Origin: DATEOR01 sp963766725
GTDB lineage: Bacteria > Actinomycetota > Thermoleophilia > Gaiellales > Gaiellaceae
Length of the DNA: 64,000 nt
Reading direction: 5' to 3'
Assembly (NCBI GenBank): GCA_963766725.1
Contig: CAVYBK010000006.1
Coordinates: 310,001 to 374,000 of the forward strand
Below are positions 25,438 through 34,381 of the stretch, in pieces. The notes beneath the pieces were generated by a model. It did not search any database. It had not been told where the DNA came from and saw only the letters and a program-made list of their open reading frames with translations. A program made the translations under genes and the position numbers. Each line of letters begins with the position of its first letter. The first letter of the stretch is position 1.

Positions 25438-26769
25438 ATGACGCTGAAGGAGCTGACTGCCGAGATCGAGAGCGGCGCGATCGACACGATCGTCGTCGCC
25501 TTCACCGACATGCAGGGCCGCCTCATGGGGAAGCGCGTCCAAGGGCAGTTCTTCCTCGAGGGCGAAGTCGCGGAGCACGGCGTCGAGGGCTGCAACTACC
25601 TGCTTGCGCTCGACATGGAGATGGACCCCATCCCCGGGTATTCGATCGCCAACTGGGAGCGCGGCTACGGCGATTTCCTCCTGCAGCCCGACCTGGACAC
25701 GCTGCGGCCGATTCCGTGGCTGGAAGGCACGGCTCTCGTCCTCTGCGACGTCCTCTGGCACGACGGCACGCCGGTCAACCCGTCGCCGAGGCAGGTCCTG
25801 AAGCGGCAGGTGGAGCGCGCCGCGGAGCTCGGCTACACGCCGATGTTCGGCTCCGAGCTCGAGTTCTACCTCCTCAAGGAGACCTACGCCGAGGCTCACG
25901 CAAAGCGCTACGAGGACCTGACGCCGTCGGTGCCCTACATCCTCGACTACCACATCCTCGCCACGACCTACGACGAGCCCTTCCTCCGCCAGATCCGCAA
26001 CCACATGCAGGCGGCCGGGATCCCGGTCGAGAGCTCGAAGGGCGAGGCGTGGCCCGGCCAGCAGGAGGTCAACTTCCGCTACGCACCGGCCCTCGCGATG
26101 GCGGACAACCACACGGTCTACAAGAACGGCGCCAAGGAGATCGCGCACCTGAACGGCTGCTCGATCACGTTCATGGCGAAGCCCGACCACACGTGGATCG
26201 GCAACTCCTGCCACATCCACGCGAGCCTCTGGCGCGGCGACGAGAGCGCATTTGCGGGCGAGTCCGACGTCTTCAAGCAGTTCCTCGCCGGCCAGATCGC
26301 GTGCTTCCGCGAGCTCGCCCTCTTCCTCGCGCCGAACGTGAACTCCTACAAGCGCTACGCCGCCGGCAGCTGGGCGCCGACCACCCTCGCCTGGGGGCAC
26401 GACAACCGCACGTGCGGCTTCCGCATCGTCGGCCACGGCAACGGCCTGCGCGCGGAGACCCGGATCCCCGGCGGGGACGTCAACCCGTATCTCGCCTTCG
26501 CCGCGGTGCTGGCGGCCGGCCTCCACGGCGTGGAGAACCAGCTGGAGCTGCCGCCGCCGCTCGAGGGAAACGCGTACGAGTCCGACGCCGAGCGCTTCCC
26601 GCACTCGCTGCGCGACGCGATCGATGCGCTCGAGGCCGGGACGATGGCGCGCGCGGCTTTCGGGGACGACGTCGTCGACCACTACCTGAACTACGCACGC
26701 ACGGAGCAGCGGCTCTTCGACCAGGTCGTGACCGGTTACGAGCGGGAGAGGCTCTTCGAGCGTGGGTAA
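25438..26769 (+). CDS. Glutamine synthetase-family ligase (gamma-glutamylpolyamine synthetase-like)
   Basis: The 443-aa protein has the glutamine synthetase fold: an N-terminal beta-grasp part (DTIVVAFTDMQGRLMGKRV) and the catalytic part with SELEFYLL, GEAWPGQQEVNF, the ATP-binding KPDHTWIGNSCHIHASL and NRTCGFRIVGHG. It lacks the tyrosine adenylylation site of GlnA. Its neighbours, a permease and a PuuD-type hydrolase, argue that it glutamylates an amine (putrescine, spermine or another) rather than ammonia. The exact amine is unknown. Its last codons overlap the next gene by 8 bp. Confidence 0.87.
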   Translation: MTLKELTAEIESGAIDTIVVAFTDMQGRLMGKRVQGQFFLEGEVAEHGVEGCNYLLALDMEMDPIPGYSIANWERGYGDFLLQPDLDTLRPIPWLEGTALVLCDVLWHDGTPVNPSPRQVLKRQVERAAELGYTPMFGSELEFYLLKETYAEAHAKRYEDLTPSVPYILDYHILATTYDEPFLRQIRNHMQAAGIPVESSKGEAWPGQQEVNFRYAPALAMADNHTVYKNGAKEIAHLNGCSITFMAKPDHTWIGNSCHIHASLWRGDESAFAGESDVFKQFLAGQIACFRELALFLAPNVNSYKRYAAGSWAPTTLAWGHDNRTCGFRIVGHGNGLRAETRIPGGDVNPYLAFAAVLAAGLHGVENQLELPPPLEGNAYESDAERFPHSLRDAIDALEAGTMARAAFGDDVVDHYLNYARTEQRLFDQVVTGYERERLFERG

Positions 26770-27478
26770 GCCGCTGATCGGGATCACGACGTACGTGGTG
26801 CCGGCCAAGTGGAGCTATTGGGATCTCGAGGCCGCGCTCGTCCCCGCCGCGTACGTGCAGGCAGTGGAGCAGGCCGGCGGCCGCGCGCTCCTCGTCCCGC
26901 CGGCAGAGAACGCGGTCGACGAGACCCTCGACGGGCTCGACGGCCTCGTCTTCTCAGGCGGCTCCGACCTCGACCCGGAGCTCTACGGCCAGGAAGCGCA
27001 CGAGGAGACCTCCGGCATCGTCCGCAGGCGCGACGACGCCGAGCTCGCGCTGCTCGAGGGCGCGCTCGAGCGCGACATGCCGGTCCTCGCAATCTGCCGC
27101 GGGAGCCAGGTGCTGAACGTCGCCCGCGGCGGCGACCTCGTCCAGCACCTGCCCGAGGTCGTCGGGGACGAAAAGCACAAGCACAACCCGCCCGGGATCT
27201 TCGCCGACCACGACGTCGACCTCGTCCCGGGAACCCGCATCCAGAGCCTGCTCGGCGACCGCGCGCCGGTCAAGAGCCACCACCACCAGGGCTTCGGGAG
27301 GCTCGGCGAAGGGCTGCAGGAATCGGCCCGCGCCGACGACGGGACGATCGAAGCCGTCGAGGATCCCGCGCAGCGCTTCGCCGTCGGCGTGCTCTGGCAC
27401 CCCGAGGCAGGGGAGGACTTCGCCCTCTTTCAGGGCCTCGTCGACGAGGCCCGCCGGTACGCCGAAGAGCGCCGCTAG
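26762..27478 (+). CDS. Gamma-glutamyl-GABA hydrolase-type class I glutamine amidotransferase (PuuD-like)
   Basis: The 238-aa protein is a class I glutamine amidotransferase-like peptidase (peptidase C26). The nucleophile is Cys112 in LAICRGSQVLNVARGG, and the His-Glu partners are in WHPEAGED near residue 213. PuuD-type enzymes release GABA from gamma-glutamyl-GABA in the glutamylated putrescine route. It overlaps the glutamine-synthetase-like gene by 8 bp and is surely co-translated. Aldehyde-forming enzymes of the pathway are not obvious nearby. The stop is directly adjacent to the convergent stop in the palindrome GCTAGCTAGC. Confidence 0.88.
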   Translation: MGKPLIGITTYVVPAKWSYWDLEAALVPAAYVQAVEQAGGRALLVPPAENAVDETLDGLDGLVFSGGSDLDPELYGQEAHEETSGIVRRRDDAELALLEGALERDMPVLAICRGSQVLNVARGGDLVQHLPEVVGDEKHKHNPPGIFADHDVDLVPGTRIQSLLGDRAPVKSHHHQGFGRLGEGLQESARADDGTIEAVEDPAQRFAVGVLWHPEAGEDFALFQGLVDEARRYAEERR

Positions 27479-27988
27479 CTAGCCGTTCTGAACCGTCAGC
27501 GTCGAGTGCAGGATGGTCGCGCTGTCGAAGGTGTGCAGGTTCTTGAACTGGACCCGTACTGTCTTCGAGCCAGCCGTCGTGTTCACCGCCCATTCATAGG
27601 AGGTCGTCGTCGGCCGCGGCTTCTGCACGCCGACCTTCCCGGTGTTGTCGAAGAACCGCACCGCGGGACCAACCTGTGAGCCATCGACGAGCACTCGGAC
27701 GAACATCGCCGCGTACTTGTGGCCCGCGAATCCGCCTCCGCTGTTGAAATCTTGCTCGTAGCCGGTCGCAGAGAAACGGATGAGCATCGGGCCGGTGCCC
27801 GGGTTGACGACCACTTGGCTGCCGGTATTGATGAACGAGCCCGACGGTGTGTCGACGCGGTTGCTCGTTCTGAACGTCACCTGGTCGGCAGTGCCGCTTC
27901 CTGTCGCGCCGATCGCGCCGACCACGAGCACTCCAGCGGCGAGGACTGCGGCCGCGAACACCGCGATCAACCTTGGCTTTGTGAACAT
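27479..27988 (-). CDS. Secreted protein of unknown function
   Basis: The 169-aa product starts with a basic n-region and a hydrophobic core (FTKPRLIAVFAAAVLAAGVLVVGAIGATGS), fitting a Sec signal peptide. The rest is beta-rich with many Ser, Thr and Gly residues and contains no cysteine. No family is recognised. The ATG at 27988 was chosen because AGGAG precedes it by 7 bases; the frame is open further upstream. Base composition is less GC-rich than in the surrounding metabolic genes. Confidence 0.7.
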   Translation of the reverse strand: MFTKPRLIAVFAAAVLAAGVLVVGAIGATGSGTADQVTFRTSNRVDTPSGSFINTGSQVVVNPGTGPMLIRFSATGYEQDFNSGGGFAGHKYAAMFVRVLVDGSQVGPAVRFFDNTGKVGVQKPRPTTTSYEWAVNTTAGSKTVRVQFKNLHTFDSATILHSTLTVQNG

Positions 27989-28090
27989 CGAGGGGCTCCT
28001 TGTTCGAGTGGCCTCCATCCTGCCCTCTGGCGCCGGACGACTCAAACGGGCAGAGCCTCCGTTCAGGCGAGGCGCTACTCTCTGGACGCA

Positions 28091-28580
28091 GTGAGACGCA
28101 TCGCCCTGCTCTCGCTTGCGGTCTTCGCCCTCGTCGTCCTGGCCGGGTGCGGCGCCGCCAGCGACCAGACTCAGGAGCAGACGCTCACTCCTGCGCAGGT
28201 CCGGCAGACGTTCAAGCAGGCGACCGGGCGGCCGCTCGAGCCGGCGGCGGTCAGCGACCCCGCCTGGGACCAGCTCGGCTACGGGCTCGACATGCCGCAG
28301 TCGCTCGTCGACCGCTACGGGATCTTCAACGTCTACGTCGGCAAGCCGGGCAAGAGCGCCTCGCTCGCCTCCTTCTTCAAGGACAAGGACACGGACAAGC
28401 CGCTCGCCCGGAGCGCCGACGGCATCTACTGGGAGCTCGACTCGCAGAGCAAGACCTGGGTCGCCTACAAGCGCTACGGCGGGAACGTCGTCCTCGTCTG
28501 GTTCAGCGGCTCGAAGGAACAGGCCGCCGACGAGCGCTTCGACCGGCTCGACTCGATCCTCGCCGGTCTTCCACAGTTAA
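28091..28580 (+). CDS. Putative lipoprotein, frame disturbed near its 3' end
   Basis: A GTG start is followed by a lipoprotein signal with lipobox VLAGC (Cys20). The mature part, about 140 residues, has alternating charged and hydrophobic stretches (DPAWDQLGYGLDMPQSLVDRY, YGGNVVLVWFSGSKEQA); no family is recognised. The reading frame itself runs on into the following SDR gene with shadow-like sequence, whereas a TAA in the next frame at 28578-28580 lies exactly 13 bp before the SDR start. A one-base insertion near 28560-28575 would explain this. Confidence 0.65.
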
Positions 28581-28593
28581 GCTCGCGCATCGC

Positions 28594-29361
28594 ATGGGAC
28601 GCCTGGACGGAAAAGTCGCCGTCATCACCGGCGCGGCCGGCGGCATCGGCCGGGAGGCCGCGATCCTCTTCTCGGAGGAAGGCGCCAGCGTCTGCGTTGC
28701 AGACGTCGATCCCGAGAAGGGCGAGGCGACCGCGGCCGAGTGCCGCGAGGCCTTCTTCCAGAAGGTGGACGTCGCCGACCCCGGCAGCGTGCAGGCCATG
28801 TACGCCGCGGCGGCCGAGCGCTACGGCGGAGTCGACGTCCTCTACAACAACGCGGGGATCATGCCCGCGGACGACGCCTCGGTCCTCGAGACCGAGGTCG
28901 ACGCGTGGCAGCGCGTGCAGGACGTCAACACGAAGGGCGTCTTCCTCTGCTGCAAGCACGGGATCCCGCACCTGCTCGAGCGCGGCGGCGGCTCGGTCAT
29001 CAACGTCGCCTCGTTCGTGGCTCTCGCCGGCGCGGCGACGTCGCAGATCTCCTACACCGCGTCGAAGGGCGCCGTCCTCTCCCTGAGCAGGGAGCTCGCC
29101 GTCGAGTTCGCGCGTCGAGGCGTGCGCGTCAACGCGCTGTGCCCCGGCCCCGTGGAGACGCCGCTCCTCATGCGGCTCTTCGACGAGACTCCGGGAGCGC
29201 TCGAACGCCGGCTCGTCCACCTGCCGATGGGCAGGCTGGCCCAGGCGAAGGAGATCGCCTACGGCGCGCTCTTCCTCGCCAGCGACGAGTCGTCGTACGT
29301 GAACGGCGCGACCTTCCTCGTGGACGGCGGCCTCACCGCCGCCTACGTCACGCCCGAGTAG
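28594..29361 (+). CDS. SDR-family oxidoreductase
   Basis: The 255-aa protein is a classical short-chain dehydrogenase: TGAAGGIG (cofactor binding), NNAGIMP, catalytic serine in INVASF-type strand and YTASKG with the catalytic Tyr and Lys, then the CPGPVETP segment. The acidic residue after the second strand (DVDPE) suggests preference for NAD. The substrate is unknown. It is separated from the polyamine-like genes by a lipoprotein gene and ends just before a strong hairpin. Confidence 0.9.
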   Translation: MGRLDGKVAVITGAAGGIGREAAILFSEEGASVCVADVDPEKGEATAAECREAFFQKVDVADPGSVQAMYAAAAERYGGVDVLYNNAGIMPADDASVLETEVDAWQRVQDVNTKGVFLCCKHGIPHLLERGGGSVINVASFVALAGAATSQISYTASKGAVLSLSRELAVEFARRGVRVNALCPGPVETPLLMRLFDETPGALERRLVHLPMGRLAQAKEIAYGALFLASDESSYVNGATFLVDGGLTAAYVTPE

Positions 29362-29362
29362 G

Positions 29363-29390
29363 GAAGCGGCCCCGTTGCCGGGGCCGCTTC
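29363..29390. terminator. Bidirectional terminator-like hairpin
   Basis: A 12-bp perfect inverted repeat (GAAGCGGCCCCG) with a TTGC loop starts 2 bases after the SDR stop and ends 22 bp before the stop of the convergent BNR-repeat gene. It has no U-tract. Confidence 0.7.
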
Positions 29391-29412
29391 GATGCCGCTC
29401 GCTGCTCCGGCC

Positions 29413-31947
29413 TTACGGAGTCGCGATCTTCCAGAGACCGCGGCCGTGGGTGGCGGCGAGGATGTAGCTGCCGTCAGGGCTCAGCTGCACGTCGTTCGTG
29501 GACGCCGTCGGAAGCCTGGTGCCGAAGCGGAACCAGGTTCCCCCGTGCGAGCTCGGCGAGTAGAAGACGCCGATATCGCTCGCGACGACGAGGTGCCCGC
29601 TCGGCGTCAGGACGAGATCGTCGCCCGGAGCGTCCGGCAGGTTCCCGCTGATGTCGGTCCACGTTGCCCCACCGTTCATCGTCTCGAAAACGTGGCCTTC
29701 GCCCGAGTAGAACGTGCTCGTCCACCGTCGGGAGAAGCCGCTGAAGACCACGTAGGCGTGGTTCGAGTGATTCTTCTCGACGACCAAGCCCTGGATGAAC
29801 CTGTTCGGGAATCCGGCGGGCAGGCTCAGCTGATGAACGGTTCCGCCATAGTTCGTCAGGATCCCGCGGGCAAAGCCGTCCGAGTTGCACGGGCCGCACC
29901 AAGCGGCGTACCACGTCCCGTTGCTCATGGCGACCTGCGTGATCGAGTGTCCGGCGCCGCTGTCGCCGCGGATCTGCCAGTCGCAGGAGGACGAGCCGCA
30001 CGTGGTGTTCCAACCCTTTGCGACTCCGCCCGGATCGTTGATCCAGACGTACTGCCCGCCGGCGATCCAGAGGTTCGGATTCGCGAGATCGGGCTCGAAC
30101 GGAGCGATGAACCGGGCGAGCGCGTCGCATGGACTCGGCGTGTACGTGAACGCGAAGCACGATGGCGAGATCTCTCGGAAGGAGTTCGACCCGGGGGTCC
30201 CGTCCGACTGGCCACCGTTCGTCGTCAGCGCCATGTCCAGCCCGACGTACTCGACGACCGCCTTGTTCCCATTCGTGTGGTCGACGAGAGTGTCGCCACC
30301 ATCACCGCCGAAAGGCGAGACCATCGTCGTCGCACCCGGTGAGAGGAGCGACTCGCCGTTGTCCTGTAGGCCACCCCAGAGGGCGTCACCGCCCGGCACT
30401 GGGCCTGCGTCGGCGTAGTAGTACTGGAGCGTCCTGAGGCCGGAGTTGAGATTCGTCCAGCCGTATTGCGCGTGGTTCGTACGCGACCTCGAATAGACGC
30501 CGCCGTCGTTCCCGATGTAGACGGTGTTCCCGGAGATGGCGATCGCGTGCTGATCAGGATGGGTCGTCATCGGACAGCTGTTTAGGCCGTCCGGCCCGTC
30601 GGAGCACGGCATGCCGAAGTTCCAGTAAGGGCCGACCGCCGTCCACTTCCCGCCACCGTCCGTGGACTCGAAGACCTCCTCGAGCCCGAGATAGACGTGG
30701 TTGGCGTCCTGCGGGTCGACCGCGAGGAACTGGTTGTACCAGGCCTGGACACCCGGGTGATAACCGCGCCCGGCCTTGAGGGCCGAACCGCCGTTCGCGA
30801 GGTTCCTCCACTCGGCAACCTTGTTCCACGGGCCCGCGAACCCCGTCGTGGACATGTAGATGCCCTGCAGGATCGTGCCGCCCTGGTCGGTCTTCGCGTG
30901 GTTGAACATCGACGCCGACTGCACAACCGCGTAGACCTTGGCGCCGTTTGCCGACCAGGCGATCGAGGTGCGACCGAGGTCCTTCCCGTTGATCGCGCCA
31001 CCGATGGTGAGGCGACTGAACGACTGGCCGCCGTTCGTCGACTGGAAGAACCCGTTGCAGTTCGAGCCGGCCCGCCAGCCGATGACGGCGTCGACGACCT
31101 GGCCCCCGGTCCCGGGCTTGACCGCGACGTCGGTCACGTTGACCGTGTCGGGAGTGCCACCGGCGGCCGAGCAGCCGCTCGGCTTGAGAACCGCTGTCCA
31201 CGCGCCGGAGGTGGTGTTGGCCGGATGCCTGTAGAGGCCTTTGCTCGTCGCAGCGAGCGCCCACCCGTTCACGAAGATGATCTTCCCGACAAGCGTGTTC
31301 TGGAGCTCGTCGCCACCGACACGCGCGAAGTTCGCCCCGCCGTCGCCGGAGTACAGGATCCCGATGCCCGCGTACGAGTCGGAGCTCGTGTTCGCCTCGC
31401 CGGTTCCGACCCAGAGGCCGTGGCTCGCGTCGACCGAGACGGCTCCGATCGAAAGCGTTGGCGAATCGTCGAGAAGCGGCGACCAGCTCCCGCCCTGGCG
31501 TTTCCAGACACCGCCGTCGGCCGTGCCCGCGTAGAGCGTGCTTCCGTCCACAGCGAGCGCCGTTACACGCCCGCTGACAAGGCCTGCACCGCCACCGGAG
31601 TTCGACCACACCGGGTCGCGATAGCCCTGGGCATCGCTGTTGTAGTTCTGGGTCGTCAGCTCGGTCCACGGCCCACCGAATACGGGCAGCGCTTTGGCTT
31701 CGGCGTACGCGCCCGAGAATGCACCCGGCTCGACGACGTCGGCCGGAGACGTCCTGGCTTCCGCGTATTGGTCCGCCGCCTCGAGCACCTCGAAGGTGCC
31801 GTCCTCGGCTTCGGTGAGCTCGCGCTCAGACGACTTCCCCGTCGCCGTGGCGCCCGCAAATCCTGACGTCACTACGACGAGGAGCCCGAGAGCGACCAGC
31901 GCGCTCGCCAATCCGACACGCGAGCGCAATCGCATCACTCTTCGCAT
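29413..31947 (-). CDS. Large secreted BNR/sortilin-like beta-propeller protein
   Basis: The 844-aa product begins with a signal peptide (RRVMRLRSRVGLASALVALGL, then AGATATG), chosen because AGGAGAG lies 7 bases before this ATG. The body is built from repeated blades with Asp-box/BNR-like patterns (YAGTADGGVWKR, GDGGANFARVG, STNGGQSFSRL, STDGGGKWTAVG), as in sortilin/VPS10-like and sialidase-like propellers. No hydrolase signature with a clear catalytic site was found. The protein is probably exported; function unknown. The preceding ~24 upstream codons are open but lack a ribosome-binding signal. Confidence 0.85.
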   Translation of the reverse strand: MRRVMRLRSRVGLASALVALGLLVVVTSGFAGATATGKSSERELTEAEDGTFEVLEAADQYAEARTSPADVVEPGAFSGAYAEAKALPVFGGPWTELTTQNYNSDAQGYRDPVWSNSGGGAGLVSGRVTALAVDGSTLYAGTADGGVWKRQGGSWSPLLDDSPTLSIGAVSVDASHGLWVGTGEANTSSDSYAGIGILYSGDGGANFARVGGDELQNTLVGKIIFVNGWALAATSKGLYRHPANTTSGAWTAVLKPSGCSAAGGTPDTVNVTDVAVKPGTGGQVVDAVIGWRAGSNCNGFFQSTNGGQSFSRLTIGGAINGKDLGRTSIAWSANGAKVYAVVQSASMFNHAKTDQGGTILQGIYMSTTGFAGPWNKVAEWRNLANGGSALKAGRGYHPGVQAWYNQFLAVDPQDANHVYLGLEEVFESTDGGGKWTAVGPYWNFGMPCSDGPDGLNSCPMTTHPDQHAIAISGNTVYIGNDGGVYSRSRTNHAQYGWTNLNSGLRTLQYYYADAGPVPGGDALWGGLQDNGESLLSPGATTMVSPFGGDGGDTLVDHTNGNKAVVEYVGLDMALTTNGGQSDGTPGSNSFREISPSCFAFTYTPSPCDALARFIAPFEPDLANPNLWIAGGQYVWINDPGGVAKGWNTTCGSSSCDWQIRGDSGAGHSITQVAMSNGTWYAAWCGPCNSDGFARGILTNYGGTVHQLSLPAGFPNRFIQGLVVEKNHSNHAYVVFSGFSRRWTSTFYSGEGHVFETMNGGATWTDISGNLPDAPGDDLVLTPSGHLVVASDIGVFYSPSSHGGTWFRFGTRLPTASTNDVQLSPDGSYILAATHGRGLWKIATP

Positions 31948-31993
31948 GTTCTCTCCTATCTCCCGGTGCCGCGGAGTCGGGGGAAGTAGACTC

Positions 31994-32663
31994 TCAGGCG
32001 CCGAGCACGTTGACCGCACGCGCCGCGACGAGGAGCACGGCGCCGACCGAGATCAGGGCGTCGAGACCCATGAGCGTCTTGGCGCGGCGGGTCAGCGGCA
32101 TGGCGTCCGTCGGGCTGAAGGCGATGCCGTTCGTCAGCGCCACATACGCGTAGTCCTCGAGCCGCGGGTGCCAGCCGGTGTGCGCCAGGCGGTCGTTGTC
32201 GTCTTGCGGAAACCAGAAGTCGGGCCGTCTGCGCCCGCGTTTGGCACGCGCCCGAGGGCCGCCGGCATCGAGGCTCCAGTAGAGGAGGCCGAAGACGATC
32301 ACGTTCGTGAGCCAGAGGACGGCACCGCTCATGAGGAGCTGCCCGCCCGAGAGGTCGCTGCTGTCCTCCGTGACGAGCGCAGCGATGAGCAGCGCCGAGT
32401 CCGCACAGATTGGCGGAGAGGACGACGAAGATCACGGTGATGTCCACGGTCCTGGGGAGCGTCGAGCGGCGATCGCGCCGACGAGAAGGACCTCGGGAAT
32501 GGCCACGATGAGCCAGATCCAGCCCGGAGACGTCGACGAGCTCCCAGCCCTCCATCATGCTGACAACCGCGAGCAGAATCAGGAGCCCGAATGCTGCGAA
32601 CGCGAAGGACGTCGCCTCGAGACGGGCCTCGTCGCGGCTGCCTTCCGGTTCCGGCTTGGACAC
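31994..32663 (-). pseudogene. DUF1345-like membrane protein with three frame breaks
   Basis: Fragments in two frames assemble into one plausible DUF1345-type membrane protein of about 220 aa: SFAFAAFGLLILLAVVSMMEG; then WIWLIVAIPEVLLVGAIAARRS after an extra base near 32522; then DITVIFVVLSAN after a missing base in the C run near 32455; then ADSALLIAALVTED to the end after an extra base near 32408. The C-terminal half (NDRLAHTGWHPRLEDYAYVALTNGIAFSPTD) is intact and matches the family well. Three indels in 120 bp mean either a decayed gene or a poor stretch of assembly. Confidence 0.7.
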
Positions 32664-32704
32664 CCAGACGTGGTTCGGCGGCTACGGAGCTTGCCCTGCC
32701 GGGC

Positions 32705-33046
32705 TCAGCGGCGGCCTTCGAAGCGCCCCTGCTCCTCGGCGGTGCGCTCGGCGGTCGGGATCGCCTCGAGCCTCTCGTCCGGAATCGGCTCCCCGCTCTC
32801 GACCGAGAGGCCGTAGGTGCCCGCGTCGACGCGGGCCTCCGCGCGCTCCACCGCGGCGAGCTCGTTCAGGAGGCGCTCGCGAAGACCGGCCTCGAACTCG
32901 TCTTCGTACAGCTCGCTGCCCTGGTCGCCGAGATGCTGGTCGACGGTCGAAAGCTCGCCGTCGCTCTCGCCCGCCTGCTCGGCAAGCGCCCGCTCGATTC
33001 GCTGCCGCTCCCGGCGAAGGAGCTCGCGTGCCTGTTCGGCGTCCAC
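32705..33046 (-). CDS. DksA/TraR-family protein lacking zinc-binding cysteines
   Basis: The 113-aa protein has the layout of DksA/TraR proteins: a long coiled-coil helix (QARELLRRERQRIERALAEQ to about residue 70) with acidic residues at the tip, then the end region GTYGLSVESGEPIPDERLEAIPTAERT. In the usual family the same segment reads GTYG-C-xx-C-GxPI...-C-xx-C; here all four cysteines are replaced. It may still enter the RNA polymerase secondary channel without a zinc site. A TAGAGT -10-like hexamer ends 6 bases before its GTG. Confidence 0.85.
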   Translation of the reverse strand: MDAEQARELLRRERQRIERALAEQAGESDGELSTVDQHLGDQGSELYEDEFEAGLRERLLNELAAVERAEARVDAGTYGLSVESGEPIPDERLEAIPTAERTAEEQGRFEGRR

Positions 33047-33052
33047 GAGGTG

Positions 33053-33058
33053 ACTCTA
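33053..33058 (-). promoter_or_regulatory. -10-like hexamer TAGAGT, leaderless spacing
   Basis: TAGAGT is followed by CACCTC and then the GTG start of the DksA-like gene. There is no Shine-Dalgarno, so the transcript is likely leaderless. Confidence 0.45.
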
Positions 33059-33076
33059 CCGACGCCGGTCAATCGC

Positions 33077-34381
33077 TCAGCGCTCGACGAGCTTCGACTT
33101 GTACTCGCTCCGCTGCAGGCTTCCCCACGGGACGAGCTCGACGCGCGCCTGCACGACGAGCACGCTCCGCAGCCGCTCGCCGATCGCCTGCGCCAGCTCG
33201 TCATCCGGAGACGTGTCCTCGGCGAGCTCGACCGCGACCGGAAGCGGCGGCTCCTGCTTCACGCCCGGGTCCCGCGGCCTGACGAGGATGTGGCCGCTGA
33301 CCCTCGGCGCAAAGCCGTTCACGACCTCGCGCACGGCCGACGGGAAGACGTTGACTCCCCGGACGATGAGCATGTCGTCCGTGCGACCGATGCAGCGGAC
33401 GCGAGGGCTCGTCCGCCCGCAGGGACACGGGCTTGTCCGAAACTCGACGTGATCGCGGGTTCGGAAGCGGACGAGCGGCGCCGCGCGGTGCTGCAGGTGG
33501 CTCAGGACGAGCTCGCCCTTCGCGCCGTCGGTGATGGCGAGGGCGTCGCCGGTCTCCGGGTCGATCAGCTCGGCGTGCACGAAGCCGCGCGCGCCGAGGT
33601 GCATCCCGTCCTGCTCTTCGCACTCGCCCCAGAGCGACGCGCCGATGTCTCCGATGCCCATCGCCTCTGTGACCTTGGCATCCCAGCCTTTCTCGAGCTT
33701 GGCGCGAAACGCCGGCTCCCCGCCTCCGGGCTCGCCGGCCACGAGCACACGACGCACGCTCGAGCCGCGCATGTCCTTCCCACGCTCGGCGGCCCATTCG
33801 AGCAAGTGGGCGGCGTAGGAGGGCGTGAGCACGGCGGTCTCCGGCTCGAGCAGCTCGATGGCGAGCATGAGCCGCTCCGTATTACCCGTGCCGACCGGGA
33901 TGTGGCTGAGCCCGATGCGCTCGAAGGCGTCGAGCGCCGCGCCGGCGACGAAGGGCCCGGCGTTGTAGGTCGACACGATGCGCTCTCCTGACGAGACACC
34001 CGATGCCGCATAGCTCCGCGCCGAGCCCCTGATCCAGTTGTCGAGGTCGCCCGCGGTGAGCGGGATGTAGCTCGGCGTTCCGGTGGTGCCGCTCGTGGAG
34101 TAGATGCGGGCGATCTCGCCGCGCTCGACACAGAGGTGCGTCCCGATCGGGTTCTCCCGCGTCGCGGTCGCCTTCAACTCGCTCTTCTCGGTGAGCGGCA
34201 GGCGCGCGATGCCTTCGAGGCCGCCCGCTTCCTCAGGACTAGAGATCCCTGCTGCGCCGAGCTTCTCCCGGTAGAACGCCGAGCGCTCGAAGAGGTAGGC
34301 GACCTGTGTGCGATAGCTCCGGTCGTCGAGGGCGAGCTGCTCCTCCCAGGGGCGGCTCTCGACCTCCGGCTCGAGCATCAC
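33077..34381 (-). CDS. Phenylacetate-CoA ligase-like AMP-forming acyl-CoA ligase
   Basis: The 434-aa protein matches the PaaK branch of ANL adenylate-forming enzymes: an opening domain with LFERSAFYREKLGAAGISS, the P-loop-like YSTSGTTGTPSYIPLT near residue 95, and the C-terminal RCIGRTDDMLIVRGVNVFPSAV. It activates a carboxylic acid with ATP and CoA. PaaK proper acts on phenylacetate but no paa genes are nearby; its true acid is unknown. It overlaps the upstream citrate-synthase-like gene by 4 bp, implying the two act in one pathway. Confidence 0.88.
   Translation of the reverse strand: MMLEPEVESRPWEEQLALDDRSYRTQVAYLFERSAFYREKLGAAGISSPEEAGGLEGIARLPLTEKSELKATATRENPIGTHLCVERGEIARIYSTSGTTGTPSYIPLTAGDLDNWIRGSARSYAASGVSSGERIVSTYNAGPFVAGAALDAFERIGLSHIPVGTGNTERLMLAIELLEPETAVLTPSYAAHLLEWAAERGKDMRGSSVRRVLVAGEPGGGEPAFRAKLEKGWDAKVTEAMGIGDIGASLWGECEEQDGMHLGARGFVHAELIDPETGDALAITDGAKGELVLSHLQHRAAPLVRFRTRDHVEFRTSPCPCGRTSPRVRCIGRTDDMLIVRGVNVFPSAVREVVNGFAPRVSGHILVRPRDPGVKQEPPLPVAVELAEDTSPDDELAQAIGERLRSVLVVQARVELVPWGSLQRSEYKSKLVER

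Noticed and set aside
28594..29086. Continuation of the lipoprotein frame into the SDR gene
   Set aside because: The extended protein is Ser/Arg/Pro-rich shadow sequence over a conserved SDR gene; an indel at the lipoprotein end explains it better.
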